A stretch of 64,000 bases of DNA from Novosphingobium flavum (GTDB taxonomy: Bacteria; Pseudomonadota; Alphaproteobacteria; Sphingomonadales; Sphingomonadaceae). The stretch lies in assembly GCF_014230315.1 (NCBI RefSeq), contig NZ_JACLAW010000014.1, positions 1 to 64,000 of the forward strand, given 5' to 3'. The notes below the pieces were generated by a model, which saw only the letters and a program-made list of their open reading frames with translations, was not told the origin of the DNA and did no database searches. The translations under genes were made by a program, and so were the position numbers. Positions 1 to 9,728 of the stretch are shown in pieces (the stretch's first letter is position 1; the number at the start of each line of letters is the position of its first letter).

Positions 1-1
1 G

Positions 2-3000
2 GCGGGCCTCGCGCCCGATGGCGCCGGGGGCGGCGCTTCGGGCAGCGCGCCTGCGGGCGGGGCCAGCGGCGATGCGGCGGCGGCCGGGGGCGGTGCGGGC
101 CACGGCGGCAACGGCATGTTGCTCGGCTTGCTCGGCGCGCTCGGTGCCGGCGGGCTGGCCGTCGGGCTGTCCGGCGGCAAGGGCGGTTCGGGTACTCCGG
201 CCGACACCACGGCGCCCAGCGCGCCGACCGGCCTGGCCCTCGCCGCCGCCGACGATACCGGCAGCTCCAATTCCGACCGCATCACCAACCAGACCAGTGC
301 CCTCACCATCAGCGGCAGCGCCGAGGCCAATTCCACGGTCACCATCCTCGACGGGACGACCACGGTTGGCACCGCCACGACCAGCAGCAGCGGCACCTTC
401 ACCGTCGACGTCGCGCTCGCCGCCGGCACGCACAGCCTGACCGCCACGGCCAAGGACGCCGCCGGCAATACCAGCACGGCCTCCGCCGCCCTGTCGATCA
501 CGGTCGACACCTCGGCCCCGGCCGCGCCCACCGGCCTTGCCCTCGCCGCCGCCGATGACACCGGCTCGTCGGCCTCGGACGGGATCACGAGCCAGACCAC
601 GGCGCTGACCATCAGCGGCACGGCCGAGGCCAATTCCTCCGTCACGCTCAAGGATGGCTCCACCGTTCTCGGCACTGCCACGGCGAACGGCAGCGGCGCC
701 TTCTCGCTCGACGTCGCGCTCGCCGCCGGCACGCACAGCCTGACCGCCACGACCACCGACGCGGCGGGCAATGTCGGCGCGGCCTCCTCGGCGCTGTCCA
801 TCACCGTCGACACCTCGGGACCCGCCGCGCCCACCGGCCTGGCCCTCGCCGCCGCCGACGATACCGGCGCGTCCAGCAGTGACCGGATCACCAACCTCAC
901 CAGCGGCCTGACCATCACCGGCAGCGCCGAGGCCAATGCCGCCGTCGTCATCAAGGAGGGCTCCACCGTCCTTGGCACCGGCACGGCCAACGGCAGCGGC
1001 GCCTTCTCGATCGACGTTGCCCTCGCCGCCGGATCGCACAGCCTGACAGCCACGGCGACGGACGCGGCGGGCAATGTCGGCACCGCCTCCTCGGCGCTGG
1101 CGATCACGGTCGACACCTCGGCTCCGCCCGCGCCCACCGGCCTTGCCCTCGCCGCCGCCGACGACAGCGGCGCGTCCAGCAGCGACCGGATCACCAACCA
1201 CACCAGCGGCCTCACCATCACCGGCACGGCCGAGGCCAATGCCGCCGTCGTGATCAAGGAGGGCTCGACTGTCCTCGGTTCCGGCACGGCCAATGGCAGC
1301 GGCGCCTTCTCGATCGACGTCGCCCTCGCCGCCGGATCGCACAGCCTCACCGCCACGGCCACTGATGTGGCCGGCAATCCCGGCAGCGCCTCTTCGGCGC
1401 TCGCCATCACGGTCGACACCACCGCGCCGACCGTGACCGTGGGAATCGACAAGTCGGCCATGGTCGGCGGCGAGACGGCCACCGTCACCTTCACCTTCAG
1501 CGAGGTGCCCACCGGCTTCACCGCCGCCGACATTGCCGTGACCAGCGGCGGCGTGACCGGCGGGACGATCACCAATCTCGCCCAGTCGGCCGGCGATGCC
1601 AAGGTCTGGACCGCAACGCTGACGCCCACGGCCAGCACGACCGGGCCGGTCGCGGTCACGGTCGCCAGCGGCACCTTCGCCGATCCGGCGGGCAATGCCT
1701 CCACCGCAGCCGGCAGCGCCAGCGTGACTTACGATCCGGGCACCGGCGGCCAGGCGATCGACGGCTATATCGCCGGGGCGCTGGTCTTCCGCGATGGCTC
1801 CAACGGCTATGCGGCCGATGGCGTGTGGAACCACGAGGCCTTCACCGACGGCAACGGCAATGGCCTGTTCGACAGCGGCGAGATCTATGTCGACGCCAAC
1901 CACGACGGAAAGTTCAACGCCGAATACAATGTCGTCACCGATGCCCAGGGCAATTTCTCCGGCCTGTTCGGCAACGGCGGGATCGTCATGACCGGCCTGC
2001 CCGGCGCGATCGACATTTCGACCGGGCTGGCCTTCACCGGCACCTATACCGCGCCCAACGGCTCGACCGTGGTCACCCCGCTGACCACGCTGGTCGCCGC
2101 GCTGGTCGGCTCGGGCGCCACGGCGGCCGATGCCGCGGCCCAGGTCAAGGCCGCGCTCGGCATTCCCGCCGGGGTCGATCTCGCCACCTTCGATCCCTTC
2201 ACTGCCGCGGCCGATCCGGCCACGGCCAGCCTCGCGGTCGATGTCCAGAAGGCCTCGGTCCAGGTCGCCAACGTGCTGGCCGTGGTTGCCAGCGCCAGCG
2301 CGGCGGCCGGCGCCACCGACGGGGGCGAGGGCGCGGCGGCGGCCGCGATCCAGGCCATCGCCCAGCAGGTCAGCGGCGGCGGCGTGGTCAACCTGGCCGA
2401 TACGGCCACGGTTATCGCCGTGGTCCAGGCGGTCGCCGACACGGTCGGCGGCTCGGTCGGCAGCGCGCTCGATGCCCAGCAGACCGCGCTCGGCGGCTCG
2501 CTCGCCAACGTCAATGACGCGGTCCAGCAGGCCAGCGGCGCCAGCGCGGCCGACGCCCTGACCTCGCTGGTCGCGGCGCAGATCGTGGCCCAGAGCAACC
2601 TCGCTGCAGACGCGGCCAGCGGCTCGCTCGATCCGGCGAACTATTCGGGCAGCAACCTCACCGACCAGATCGACGGCGCCTCCAGCCAGGTCCAGCAGGT
2701 CATCCCACCCACCACCACGGTCCCCGGCGCGCTGGCCGCGCCCGATCGGCCGGCGGTCGATCCGGCGGTCGGCTCGCGCGTCTCGGGCGCGGAGGCTGGC
2801 GCCGGGGTCGGCGTGACCGTGTCCTACAGCGCGGTCACCGGCCTTGCCGCGGGCGACGTGCTGCGCCTCTACATCGGCGACAGTCTCGCCCAGTCCTACA
2901 CCCTCACCAGTGCCGACCTGTCCGCCGGCAGCCATGCCTTCACGCTTACCGCCGCCGCGCTCGGCGATGACGGCGGCAAGTCGCTGACGGCATCCTTCCT

Positions 3001-6000
3001 TGCCGTGGGCGGAACCGAGGGCGCGCGCTCCTATCCCCTGCTCCTGACGCTCGACACCTCGTCCCCGGCGCCGACCGTCGATCCGCTCTCGGGCGGGCTG
3101 ATCAATGCGGCCGAGGCGGCAGCGGGCGTCCCCGGCTCGCTCGGCGCGATCGAGGTCGGCTCGGGCGTGACCATCACCGTTGCCGGGCAAAACGCGGCCA
3201 ATCCCGCCCAGCCCCTGACCCAGTCCTTCAGCACGAGCGGCAAGGACTATGGACTCGATCCCGCCCTGCTGGCGCAATTCGCTGATGGCACGCTCACCGT
3301 CTCGGCCCAGCAGACCGACGTGACCGGCAATGTCTCCGCCACCGGCAGCACCACCGTGGTGCTCGACCGGGTGAGCCAGACCCCCACCGGGCTCGACCTT
3401 GCCGCCGCCGACGATACCGGGGCGAACAACAGCGACAATCTGACCAAGCAGACCTCGGGTCTGACCATCACCGGCACGGCCGAGGCCGGGGCTTCGGTCA
3501 GGATCATGGAAGGGGCGACCATTCTCGCCACCACCACAGCGGACGGATCGGGCCAGTTCTCGGCCGATATCGCCCTCTCCGCCGGCGCCCATTCGATCTA
3601 TGCCGCCAGCACCGACGTCAACGGCAACCCGGCCGCCAGTTCGGCCCCGCTGGCGATCACGGTCGACACGGCCCCGCCCACCCCGCCGACCATCCAGCTG
3701 CCCGAAGGCCCGATCGTCACTTCGGTCGAGGCGGGGGACGGCGCGGTGATCACCGGCACGGTCGAGGCGGGCAGCGCGGTCAGCGTGATCCTCGTCAACG
3801 GCGCCAATACCATCACCCGCAGCGCGGTCGTCACCGGCACCAGCTACGCGCTGACCGTCACCTCGGCGGACCTCGCCACGCTGGGTGAGGGCTACGTCCA
3901 GTACAAGGCGGTCGCCATCGACGCGGCCGGCAATGTCGGCGCCATGTCGCTCACCGGGCAGTTCCTCTACACCAGCCAGACCGTAGTCACCGCGGACGAG
4001 GCGATCAACGACCTCGCCGCGCTCAACACCTTCGGCGATGGGGCCCATGTCGGGGTCACCCCGCTGGCGGGCGGCGGCTTCGCCGTGTTCTGGACGGTCG
4101 ATCTCAACCTCGATACCGATACCGACAGCATCGCCGTCCAGCGCTTCGCCGCCGACGGCGCCCCGCTCGGCAACGCGGTGATCCTCAGCGGGCTGTCCCC
4201 TGTCCTCGCCGAATTGGGCGATCGGGTCGGTTCAACCGATTTCACCGCGCTGGACAATGGCGGCTCGGCACTGGCCTGGAATGTCGAGCGGGTGTCTTCG
4301 TCGCAGGGCTTTGCCGCCACCACCGGGGCCGGAAGCAACGGCATCAGCCAGACCCTGATCGTCGGCGTTCCCCAGACCATCGTCCTCGGCGTTTCCACAC
4401 CGACAGCCGGGATCACCTACCAGCTGCGCGGCACCGGCATGGGCGGGACGTTGACCAATGTCGCGGTCACCCCGGTGAACGGGGTGATCACGATCACCCA
4501 GGCGATCCTGGACCAGTTTCTCTACGATGACCGCCTGTCGCTCGTCGTCACCGGCACTCCGGGTGCCAGCTATTCCTACACCGCCTATTTCGACTACGAT
4601 CGCTCCTACGATCTCGGATCAACCCTCAACACGCTGACCCTGTCCGGCACTCCGGTGACCTCGGGAAGCACCACGCTGGTCAGCTTCGGCTCGCCGCTCG
4701 GCCGCAACGAGTCTTTCCACCTCCTCACCGCCGCGCAGCCGACCTCCGTGCAGATTTCAATCACTCCGCAATGGGGCACGGGCGCACTGAATGTCACCGG
4801 CCTGATCGGCACCAATGGCATTACAAATGCGATCCAGGTCGCGAACGGAGGGATCGTCATCACGTTCGCCGCCAACGCGGGCAACGTCTATGCCGTGCCG
4901 CAGGCCGTGTTGAGCCAGCTCGCGGACCATGATGCGGTCGTTAATCTTTCGGTCTTCGGTCTTGCGACCGGCACTGCGATCAGCGTCGACGTGGCCCAGC
5001 GTGGTTACACCGAAATCCCGGAAGGCGTGTTCGTCCAGACCTTCGACGCCAACGGCGCGGCGACCACCCCGGCCACGACGCCGATTGCCGGGGCAGCCAA
5101 CTACAGCCCGACCGAAAACGATGGCTCGCACGTCATCATCAACCAGACGCCGGGCGGATTCGTCGTCGGCTGGTCGGTCGATGCCAACAAGGATGGCAGC
5201 GGCGAGACGATCGCCTTCCAGCACTTCACCTCCGCCGGCGCGGAAACCGGCGCGCCAACCGTGCTGACCGGTATCTCAGCGGCTTTGCTGGCCAATGGCA
5301 GCAATGTCGCCTCGGTCGATGTCCAGCAGCTCGCGGGCGGCAACTACGCGCTCGCCTGGGCCACCCAGCTGGAGGAGGTCGGGCAGGTTCGCTCCTTCAC
5401 TTCGGGCGGCCCCACCTTCGCGGGGACTTTCGCGATGATCGGGCGGCCTCTGGAAATCGAACTCGTTTTCGGTGGTAACCCGGCCGCCGTCTACCAGCTG
5501 CGCGGCACCGGCACGGACAACACCCTCAAGACCGTGACGGTCGCCATGGTGGACGGGGTGATCACGGTCGACAACGCGGTGCTGGCCAACTTCAAGACCG
5601 GCGCCGCCCTGTCGCTGCTGGTTTCGGGAGTGCCGCAGAATGTGGTCTCGACCTTTGCCTTCCATACCCTGCTCACCAACCACGTGGACCTGACGGCGAC
5701 CAAGACTGCCTCCGTCACCCTCAGCGCGACGACGACCCTGTCCGTGGGCGGGCCGGGCCGGACCGAGGCGATCCATATCGATAACCTGCCGGGCACGCCG
5801 GCCACTGCGACGATGACGGTCCGGCTGGCCAAGGGGTCGGGCTCTGTCAACATGGGCCTGGTGCCGGTCAGCGAAACGACCAATGTCTCGACCAACGCGG
5901 ACGGGTCGATTGTGATCAAGCTCGCGGTCAGCCCGACCGGCGACTATGCGATGCCCAGCTGGTTGCTCAGCCAGCTCGGCGATCAGGTGGCGACGACGAT

Positions 6001-7591
6001 CCTCACCCTCGCCGGGATGAACTCGGGGCTGTCGACCCAGCCGGTTGTCACCTTCACCTATCGCGATCTCGTCGCCAATCCGGAAGGGGTCTTCGTCCAG
6101 ACCTTCGATGCGAACGGCGCGGCGCTCGATCCCGGTTCGGGGCCGATCAACACGGCTACGACCGCCTTCCCGCAGTCAGAAGATGCTACCACGGCGGTCA
6201 CCGCGCTGGCCGGCGGCGGCTTCGTCGTGCGCTGGGTGGTCGATGGCGACGGCAATGGCGAGGGTGACGGGCTGGCCGTGCAGCGCTTTGACGCCAGCGG
6301 TGCCAAGGTTGGCGGCGTCGTGGTCCTGCAAGGCCTTGACGACCTGCTCGCTCCCTTGGGAGACAATCTCGCTTCCTACGACCTGCAGGCGCTCAATGGC
6401 GGCGGCTATGCCGTGAGCTGGACCGCCGACCTGCCGGTTAACGGCCATACCCTGGCTGCGACCGCCGGCCCGGCGGGGATCGTCTCCTTCGCGCTCAACG
6501 GGGTGCCGTCGGAGATGATGTTGTTCAGTGCGGTAGTCCCGGGCGCGACCTATGCTCTGACCGGGCTCGACGAGAACGGCCAGCAAGTGAGCCTGGCCGT
6601 GACCCTTGAGGCCGACGGCCACCTTGCCTTCACCGCGGCCGGCCTTGCGGCCTTCGCCAATGTCGACCGGCTGAACCTGGTGGTCTCGGGCCTGCCGGCG
6701 TCCACGCCGTTCTCGGTCGGTGTCACCGAGGCCGAGCGGGCCCATGTCGATCTGGCAACGCCGCTGCACAGCGAGGCGCTGGTCAGCGCGATCGTCCCCG
6801 GCTCGGTTGGCCAGAGCGGAGCGGGCTCTGTCGTGGGCACGCTGAACGGCATCGGCGGCCGGATCGAATCCTTCCACATCGACCAGGTGACCTACGGTGC
6901 CAACGGATCGCACCAGTTCCGCCTCGTCATCTCGACCGAGCACGATCCGTTCACCTACGATCTGTCGCAGGTGCCGGGGGCAACGGCCAACATCGGCGGC
7001 ACGATCACCCTGATCGTCACGCCCGATGCCAACAACAACATCGCCGTCCCCGCGCCGCTGCTGGCCCAGCTCGGCGACAGCGATGCCAACATCTTCCTCG
7101 TCGGCCTCAACCTTGCCGCGGGCACGGCCTTCTCCGGCACGGCCATGGTCCACGACATGGTCGACAACCCGGTCGGGGTCTATACCCAGACCTTCGATGC
7201 CGCGGGCAACCCGCTCTCGCTCGACCTGCACCTGAGCGGAACGGCGGCGGGCGACCTGCTGATCGGCGGGCCGGGCAACGATACCCTCACCGGCGGCGGC
7301 GGGCGCGATGTCCTCGTCGGCGGTCCGGGTGCGGACACGTTCGTGCTCGATGCCCCGGCGGGCCAGACCCTGGCCCTGGCCGACCTGGTGTCCGACTTCA
7401 CCGTCGGCACCGATCACCTGCAACTGTCAGGCGGCCTGACCTTCGGCGGGGTTCACATGGTGCAGGGCGATCCGGCGGGCAATGGCGCCGCCGCGACCGA
7501 GGCGCTGGTCATCGCCAATGCCAGCGGCGATATCCTCGCTCGCCTCGCCAATACCGATGCGGCGGCCATCACCGCCGCCTCGTTCTTGTAA
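2..7591 (+). CDS. Giant Ig-repeat / RTX-type surface adhesin, 5'-truncated by window edge
   Basis: The frame is open to the first bases of the window (Gly/Ala-rich stretch before the first ATG at 116), so the true start probably lies upstream; about 2,530 codons are visible. Order of parts: a Gly-rich linker with a short hydrophobic LLGLLGALGAGG; four tandem 101-residue bacterial Ig-like modules (each starting APTGLALAAADD, ending AITVDT); a further Ig module; a segment with two dockerin/EF-hand-like calcium loops (DGNGNGLFDSGE and DANHDGKFNAE, about nt 1845-1925); an Ala-rich helical region; a diverged fifth copy of the 101-residue module (about nt 3380-3690); three modules of about 355 residues; and a C-terminal RTX-like part with GGPGNDTLTGG and GGPGADTFVLD. 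This is the plan of type I-secreted BapA/LapA-like adhesins, which are exported and held at the cell surface. The secretion genes are not in view. Ligand and role in biofilm are inferred. Confidence 0.9.
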   Translation, partial: AGLAPDGAGGGASGSAPAGGASGDAAAAGGGAGHGGNGMLLGLLGALGAGGLAVGLSGGKGGSGTPADTTAPSAPTGLALAAADDTGSSNSDRITNQTSALTISGSAEANSTVTILDGTTTVGTATTSSSGTFTVDVALAAGTHSLTATAKDAAGNTSTASAALSITVDTSAPAAPTGLALAAADDTGSSASDGITSQTTALTISGTAEANSSVTLKDGSTVLGTATANGSGAFSLDVALAAGTHSLTATTTDAAGNVGAASSALSITVDTSGPAAPTGLALAAADDTGASSSDRITNLTSGLTITGSAEANAAVVIKEGSTVLGTGTANGSGAFSIDVALAAGSHSLTATATDAAGNVGTASSALAITVDTSAPPAPTGLALAAADDSGASSSDRITNHTSGLTITGTAEANAAVVIKEGSTVLGSGTANGSGAFSIDVALAAGSHSLTATATDVAGNPGSASSALAITVDTTAPTVTVGIDKSAMVGGETATVTFTFSEVPTGFTAADIAVTSGGVTGGTITNLAQSAGDAKVWTATLTPTASTTGPVAVTVASGTFADPAGNASTAAGSASVTYDPGTGGQAIDGYIAGALVFRDGSNGYAADGVWNHEAFTDGNGNGLFDSGEIYVDANHDGKFNAEYNVVTDAQGNFSGLFGNGGIVMTGLPGAIDISTGLAFTGTYTAPNGSTVVTPLTTLVAALVGSGATAADAAAQVKAALGIPAGVDLATFDPFTAAADPATASLAVDVQKASVQVANVLAVVASASAAAGATDGGEGAAAAAIQAIAQQVSGGGVVNLADTATVIAVVQAVADTVGGSVGSALDAQQTALGGSLANVNDAVQQASGASAADALTSLVAAQIVAQSNLAADAASGSLDPANYSGSNLTDQIDGASSQVQQVIPPTTTVPGALAAPDRPAVDPAVGSRVSGAEAGAGVGVTVSYSAVTGLAAGDVLRLYIGDSLAQSYTLTSADLSAGSHAFTLTAAALGDDGGKSLTASFLAVGGTEGARSYPLLLTLDTSSPAPTVDPLSGGLINAAEAAAGVPGSLGAIEVGSGVTITVAGQNAANPAQPLTQSFSTSGKDYGLDPALLAQFADGTLTVSAQQTDVTGNVSATGSTTVVLDRVSQTPTGLDLAAADDTGANNSDNLTKQTSGLTITGTAEAGASVRIMEGATILATTTADGSGQFSADIALSAGAHSIYAASTDVNGNPAASSAPLAITVDTAPPTPPTIQLPEGPIVTSVEAGDGAVITGTVEAGSAVSVILVNGANTITRSAVVTGTSYALTVTSADLATLGEGYVQYKAVAIDAAGNVGAMSLTGQFLYTSQTVVTADEAINDLAALNTFGDGAHVGVTPLAGGGFAVFWTVDLNLDTDTDSIAVQRFAADGAPLGNAVILSGLSPVLAELGDRVGSTDFTALDNGGSALAWNVERVSSSQGFAATTGAGSNGISQTLIVGVPQTIVLGVSTPTAGITYQLRGTGMGGTLTNVAVTPVNGVITITQAILDQFLYDDRLSLVVTGTPGASYSYTAYFDYDRSYDLGSTLNTLTLSGTPVTSGSTTLVSFGSPLGRNESFHLLTAAQPTSVQISITPQWGTGALNVTGLIGTNGITNAIQVANGGIVITFAANAGNVYAVPQAVLSQLADHDAVVNLSVFGLATGTAISVDVAQRGYTEIPEGVFVQTFDANGAATTPATTPIAGAANYSPTENDGSHVIINQTPGGFVVGWSVDANKDGSGETIAFQHFTSAGAETGAPTVLTGISAALLANGSNVASVDVQQLAGGNYALAWATQLEEVGQVRSFTSGGPTFAGTFAMIGRPLEIELVFGGNPAAVYQLRGTGTDNTLKTVTVAMVDGVITVDNAVLANFKTGAALSLLVSGVPQNVVSTFAFHTLLTNHVDLTATKTASVTLSATTTLSVGGPGRTEAIHIDNLPGTPATATMTVRLAKGSGSVNMGLVPVSETTNVSTNADGSIVIKLAVSPTGDYAMPSWLLSQLGDQVATTILTLAGMNSGLSTQPVVTFTYRDLVANPEGVFVQTFDANGAALDPGSGPINTATTAFPQSEDATTAVTALAGGGFVVRWVVDGDGNGEGDGLAVQRFDASGAKVGGVVVLQGLDDLLAPLGDNLASYDLQALNGGGYAVSWTADLPVNGHTLAATAGPAGIVSFALNGVPSEMMLFSAVVPGATYALTGLDENGQQVSLAVTLEADGHLAFTAAGLAAFANVDRLNLVVSGLPASTPFSVGVTEAERAHVDLATPLHSEALVSAIVPGSVGQSGAGSVVGTLNGIGGRIESFHIDQVTYGANGSHQFRLVISTEHDPFTYDLSQVPGATANIGGTITLIVTPDANNNIAVPAPLLAQLGDSDANIFLVGLNLAAGTAFSGTAMVHDMVDNPVGVYTQTFDAAGNPLSLDLHLSGTAAGDLLIGGPGNDTLTGGGGRDVLVGGPGADTFVLDAPAGQTLALADLVSDFTVGTDHLQLSGGLTFGGVHMVQGDPAGNGAAATEALVIANASGDILARLANTDAAAITAASFL
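218..1427 (+). repeat. Four tandem 303-bp Ig-module repeats
   Basis: Four consecutive copies, period about 303 bp (101 codons), start near nt 218, 521, 824 and 1130. Each encodes an Ig-like domain opening with PTGLALAAADD and closing with SITVDT or AITVDT. Copies 3 and 4 are nearly identical at DNA level over long stretches, which suggests recent duplication or gene conversion. Copy number may vary between strains. Confidence 0.85.
3985..7190 (+). repeat. Three long (about 1.06-1.09 kb) modules inside the adhesin
   Basis: Each module contains a segment with a GGG/PGGFxVxW-type core followed by xxDxxxDGxxxAxQxF, then long beta-rich sequence. Modules 2 and 3 open with the same string, EGVFVQTFDANGA (nt about 5026 and 6088), and a related VGVYTQTFDAAG (about 7175) closes module 3. 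I do not recognise the fold; FG-GAP or propeller-like blades are possible, but no calcium-binding FG-GAP motif is obvious. Confidence 0.7.
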
Positions 7592-7603
7592 GGGGAACCG
7601 GCT

Positions 7604-7622
7604 CCGGCGCACCACGCGCCGG
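7604..7622. terminator. Hairpin between convergent genes
   Basis: CCGGCGC and GCGCCGG form a perfect 7-bp stem around a 5-nt loop, 13 bp after the adhesin stop and before the 3' end of the convergent small gene. There is no T-run, so a role in bidirectional termination or RNA stability is only likely. Confidence 0.4.
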
Positions 7623-7636
7623 GGCCGCCTGTTCGG

Positions 7637-7906
7637 TTACTGCAGGCCCGGCCGCTCGGCGTCCATCCGCTTGACCAGCAGCTCGATCTCGTCGGGATTG
7701 AGGATCCACGTCCGGGTCTTGCGCCCTTCGCGGAAGACCGGGCGGGTCAGCAGGATCCGCGCCTGTTCCTTGGCAAAGGGCTTGAAGATCGCGAAATGCA
7801 TCACGCAGTCGCGGATCGTGCCGATGATCGGGGTCTTGCCGTCAAGGTCGATCATCGTGGCGGGCTGGTCCCAGGGGATGTTCAGCATGGGCGGGCCTTC
7901 GGTCAT
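7637..7906 (-). CDS. Conserved small hypothetical protein (89 aa)
   Basis: A soluble 89-residue protein with no signal peptide or membrane segment and mixed charge. I do not recognise a named family. The N-terminal part contains DQPATMIDLDGKTPIIGTIRD; the C-terminal part is basic then acidic (ILNPDEIELLVKRMDAERP). A second in-frame ATG at 7888 (MLNIPWDQ...) has a better Shine-Dalgarno (GAAGG, 7 nt away) and may be the real start. It lies 43 bp downstream of the enoyl-CoA hydratase gene on the same strand, so co-transcription is plausible. Codon use matches its neighbours. Confidence 0.7.
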   Translation of the reverse strand: MTEGPPMLNIPWDQPATMIDLDGKTPIIGTIRDCVMHFAIFKPFAKEQARILLTRPVFREGRKTRTWILNPDEIELLVKRMDAERPGLQ

Positions 7907-7949
7907 ATCCGCTGCCTATGATCCCCGCGCGCGCTTGTCACGCACCTGA

Positions 7950-8732
7950 TCACCGCCCCAGCCAAACCGGCGGGCGCTTCTCGACGAAGGCGGCCATGCC
8001 CTCGGCCTTGTCCTGCGTCGCGGTCAGCACCTGGAACAGGCGGCGCTCGGCCAGCAGCCCCTGGTCGAGCGTGGTCTCGAAGGCGATGTTGACCATCTCC
8101 TTGTTGGCGAGGATCGCCAGCGGGGGCATGGCCGCGATCGCCTCGGCCGCTTTCAGCGCTTCGGCCATCAGCTCGCCCGGCGGCACCACCCGGCTGACGA
8201 GGCCCGCCCGCTCGGCCTCGGCCGCGTCCATCATCCGCCCGGTCAGGCACAGGTCCATCGCCTTGGCCTTGCCCACGGCGCGCGCCAGCCGCTGCGATCC
8301 GCCCATGCCCGGCGCGATCCCCAGCCGGATCTCCGGCTGCCCGAACTTCGCGCTTTCCGAGGCGATGATGAAATCGGCCATCATCGCCAGTTCGCAGCCG
8401 CCGCCCAGGGCAAAGCCGTTCACCGCCGCGATCCACGGCTTGCGGGTGGCCTTGACCAGCCGGCTGGTCCACGGCGCGAACATGTCCTCGGCAAAGAACT
8501 CGGCCGCCGGCTTGAGCGCCATTTCCTTGATGTCGGCCCCGGCGGCAAAGGCCTTTTCCCCCGAGCCGGTGATCACGCCGCACAGCTGGCCGGAATCGGC
8601 CTCGAACGCGGCGAAGGCGGCAATCAGCTCTTCCATCACCTGCGAGTTCAGCGCATTGAGCGCCTGCGGCCGGTTGAGTGTGAACAGGGTCACCGCGCCC
8701 TTGCGCTCGACGAGGATGGTTTCAAAGCTCAT
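7950..8732 (-). CDS. Enoyl-CoA hydratase/isomerase (crotonase family)
   Basis: A 260-residue crotonase-fold enzyme, the usual family length. It should hydrate trans-2-enoyl-CoA to 3-hydroxyacyl-CoA in fatty-acid or aromatic beta-oxidation in the cytoplasm. Visible family hallmarks are [10 protein letters not shown] near the N-terminus, the CoA/oxyanion-hole segment [27 protein letters not shown], and the catalytic region [16 protein letters not shown], which supplies the second glutamate. ATG at 8732 was chosen over an upstream ATG at 8792 because AAGGGA lies just before it and the protein then starts at the conserved MSFETILVE. Substrate chain length cannot be read. No other beta-oxidation gene is adjacent. 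Confidence 0.93.
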   Translation of the reverse strand: MSFETILVERKGAVTLFTLNRPQALNALNSQVMEELIAAFAAFEADSGQLCGVITGSGEKAFAAGADIKEMALKPAAEFFAEDMFAPWTSRLVKATRKPWIAAVNGFALGGGCELAMMADFIIASESAKFGQPEIRLGIAPGMGGSQRLARAVGKAKAMDLCLTGRMMDAAEAERAGLVSRVVPPGELMAEALKAAEAIAAMPPLAILANKEMVNIAFETTLDQGLLAERRLFQVLTATQDKAEGMAAFVEKRPPVWLGR

Positions 8733-8864
8733 GTCAGGTCCCTTGTTCGCGGTCGCAACGCACAGCCTCGGGATCGGCGCGCGCAAAATCAAGCCCCTGT
8801 CGGCACCTTCGCGCGTGGCCGTTGTTGATCAGGCAAGCCCCGCCCATCCCGGAACCCCGCGCCC

Positions 8865-9644
8865 ATGAAACTCTCGATCACCGCCCACCTCGACTACCAG
8901 TTCGAGGCGCAGGCCGACGTTCTGCTCCAGCTCGAAGCCGCGGAGATCCCCGAACAGGTGGTCGAGCACTCCAACCTGGCGATCGGCGAACATGCCCACT
9001 TCGCCCGCGTCCCCGGGCAGGACATGATCGGCACCCGGATCTGGACCAGCATCTCCGGCCGGTTGACGATCGACTACAGCGCCGTGGTCATGATCAACCG
9101 CATCGTCGACGAGGGGCTGGACCTCGCTGCCGTCCCGCTCCACATGCTGCCGGGCGAGACCGTGCAATACCTGATGGGCTCGCGCTATTGCCCGTCAGAC
9201 CGGTTCCACGATTTCGTCACCGACCAGTTCGGCGCTCTCTCGGGCGGGGAGCGGGTGATCGCCATGCGCGACTGGATCCATGAACACTTCAACTATGTCC
9301 CCGGCGCCAGCAACGCCGATACCACCGCGGTCGATACCTTCGTCAGCCGCCGCGGGGTCTGCCGCGATTTCGCCCATGTCCTGATCTGCCTCGCCCGCGC
9401 CTCGGGCATCCCGGCGCGGATCGCCAGCGTCTATGCCCTCGGCGTCGACCCGCAGGATTTCCACGCCGTGGCCGAAGTCTTCCTTGGCGGCGAATGGCAC
9501 CTCGTCGATGCCACCCGGATGGCGCGGGAAGGGGCCATGGCCAAGATCGGCATCGGGCGCGACGCGGCCGACGTCGCTTTCATGACCGCTTACGAACCGG
9601 CCTACCTGATCGCGCAGGAAGTTACCGTCACCCACCTCGGCTGA
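8865..9644 (+). CDS. Stand-alone transglutaminase-like cysteine protease-fold protein
   Basis: A 259-residue protein of the bacterial transglutaminase-like superfamily. The N-terminal half is a beta-rich region (about 1-120); the C-terminal half is the papain-like core with a complete Cys-His-Asp triad: Cys166 in RRGVCRDFAH, His200 in QDFHAVAEV and Asp215 in HLVDATR. No signal peptide is visible, so a cytoplasmic location is likely. Members are thought to be peptidases or amidases rather than true transglutaminases. Two related but longer proteins are encoded at 22511-25915 and 28414-29337 with amidoligases; this copy lies alone between the enoyl-CoA hydratase gene (divergent) and the MlaA-like gene. 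Substrate unknown. Confidence 0.85.
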   Translation: MKLSITAHLDYQFEAQADVLLQLEAAEIPEQVVEHSNLAIGEHAHFARVPGQDMIGTRIWTSISGRLTIDYSAVVMINRIVDEGLDLAAVPLHMLPGETVQYLMGSRYCPSDRFHDFVTDQFGALSGGERVIAMRDWIHEHFNYVPGASNADTTAVDTFVSRRGVCRDFAHVLICLARASGIPARIASVYALGVDPQDFHAVAEVFLGGEWHLVDATRMAREGAMAKIGIGRDAADVAFMTAYEPAYLIAQEVTVTHLG

Positions 9645-9652
9645 CCCGCCGG

Positions 9653-9668
9653 GTTAACCTTTGCCGGC
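9653..9668 (+). promoter_or_regulatory. TTAACCTTTG motif upstream of MlaA-like gene
   Basis: GTTAACCTTTGCCGGC lies just after the transglutaminase-like gene and 61 bp before ATG 9729 of the next gene. An almost identical string precedes the GGDEF-EAL gene (12772-12787). TTAACC resembles a CtrA half-site, known from alphaproteobacterial cell-cycle promoters, but the second half-site is missing. Function is inferred from position and recurrence only. Confidence 0.3.
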
Positions 9669-9728
9669 CGCGGGCAGGGCGCCATGCGCGGCAGCCCGGA
9701 AAATCTTCGCCCCCGATGGTTTCGCCGT

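Noticed and set aside
6176..7423. 415-codon minus-strand frame inside the adhesin
   Set aside because: Low-complexity antisense translation over coding repeats.
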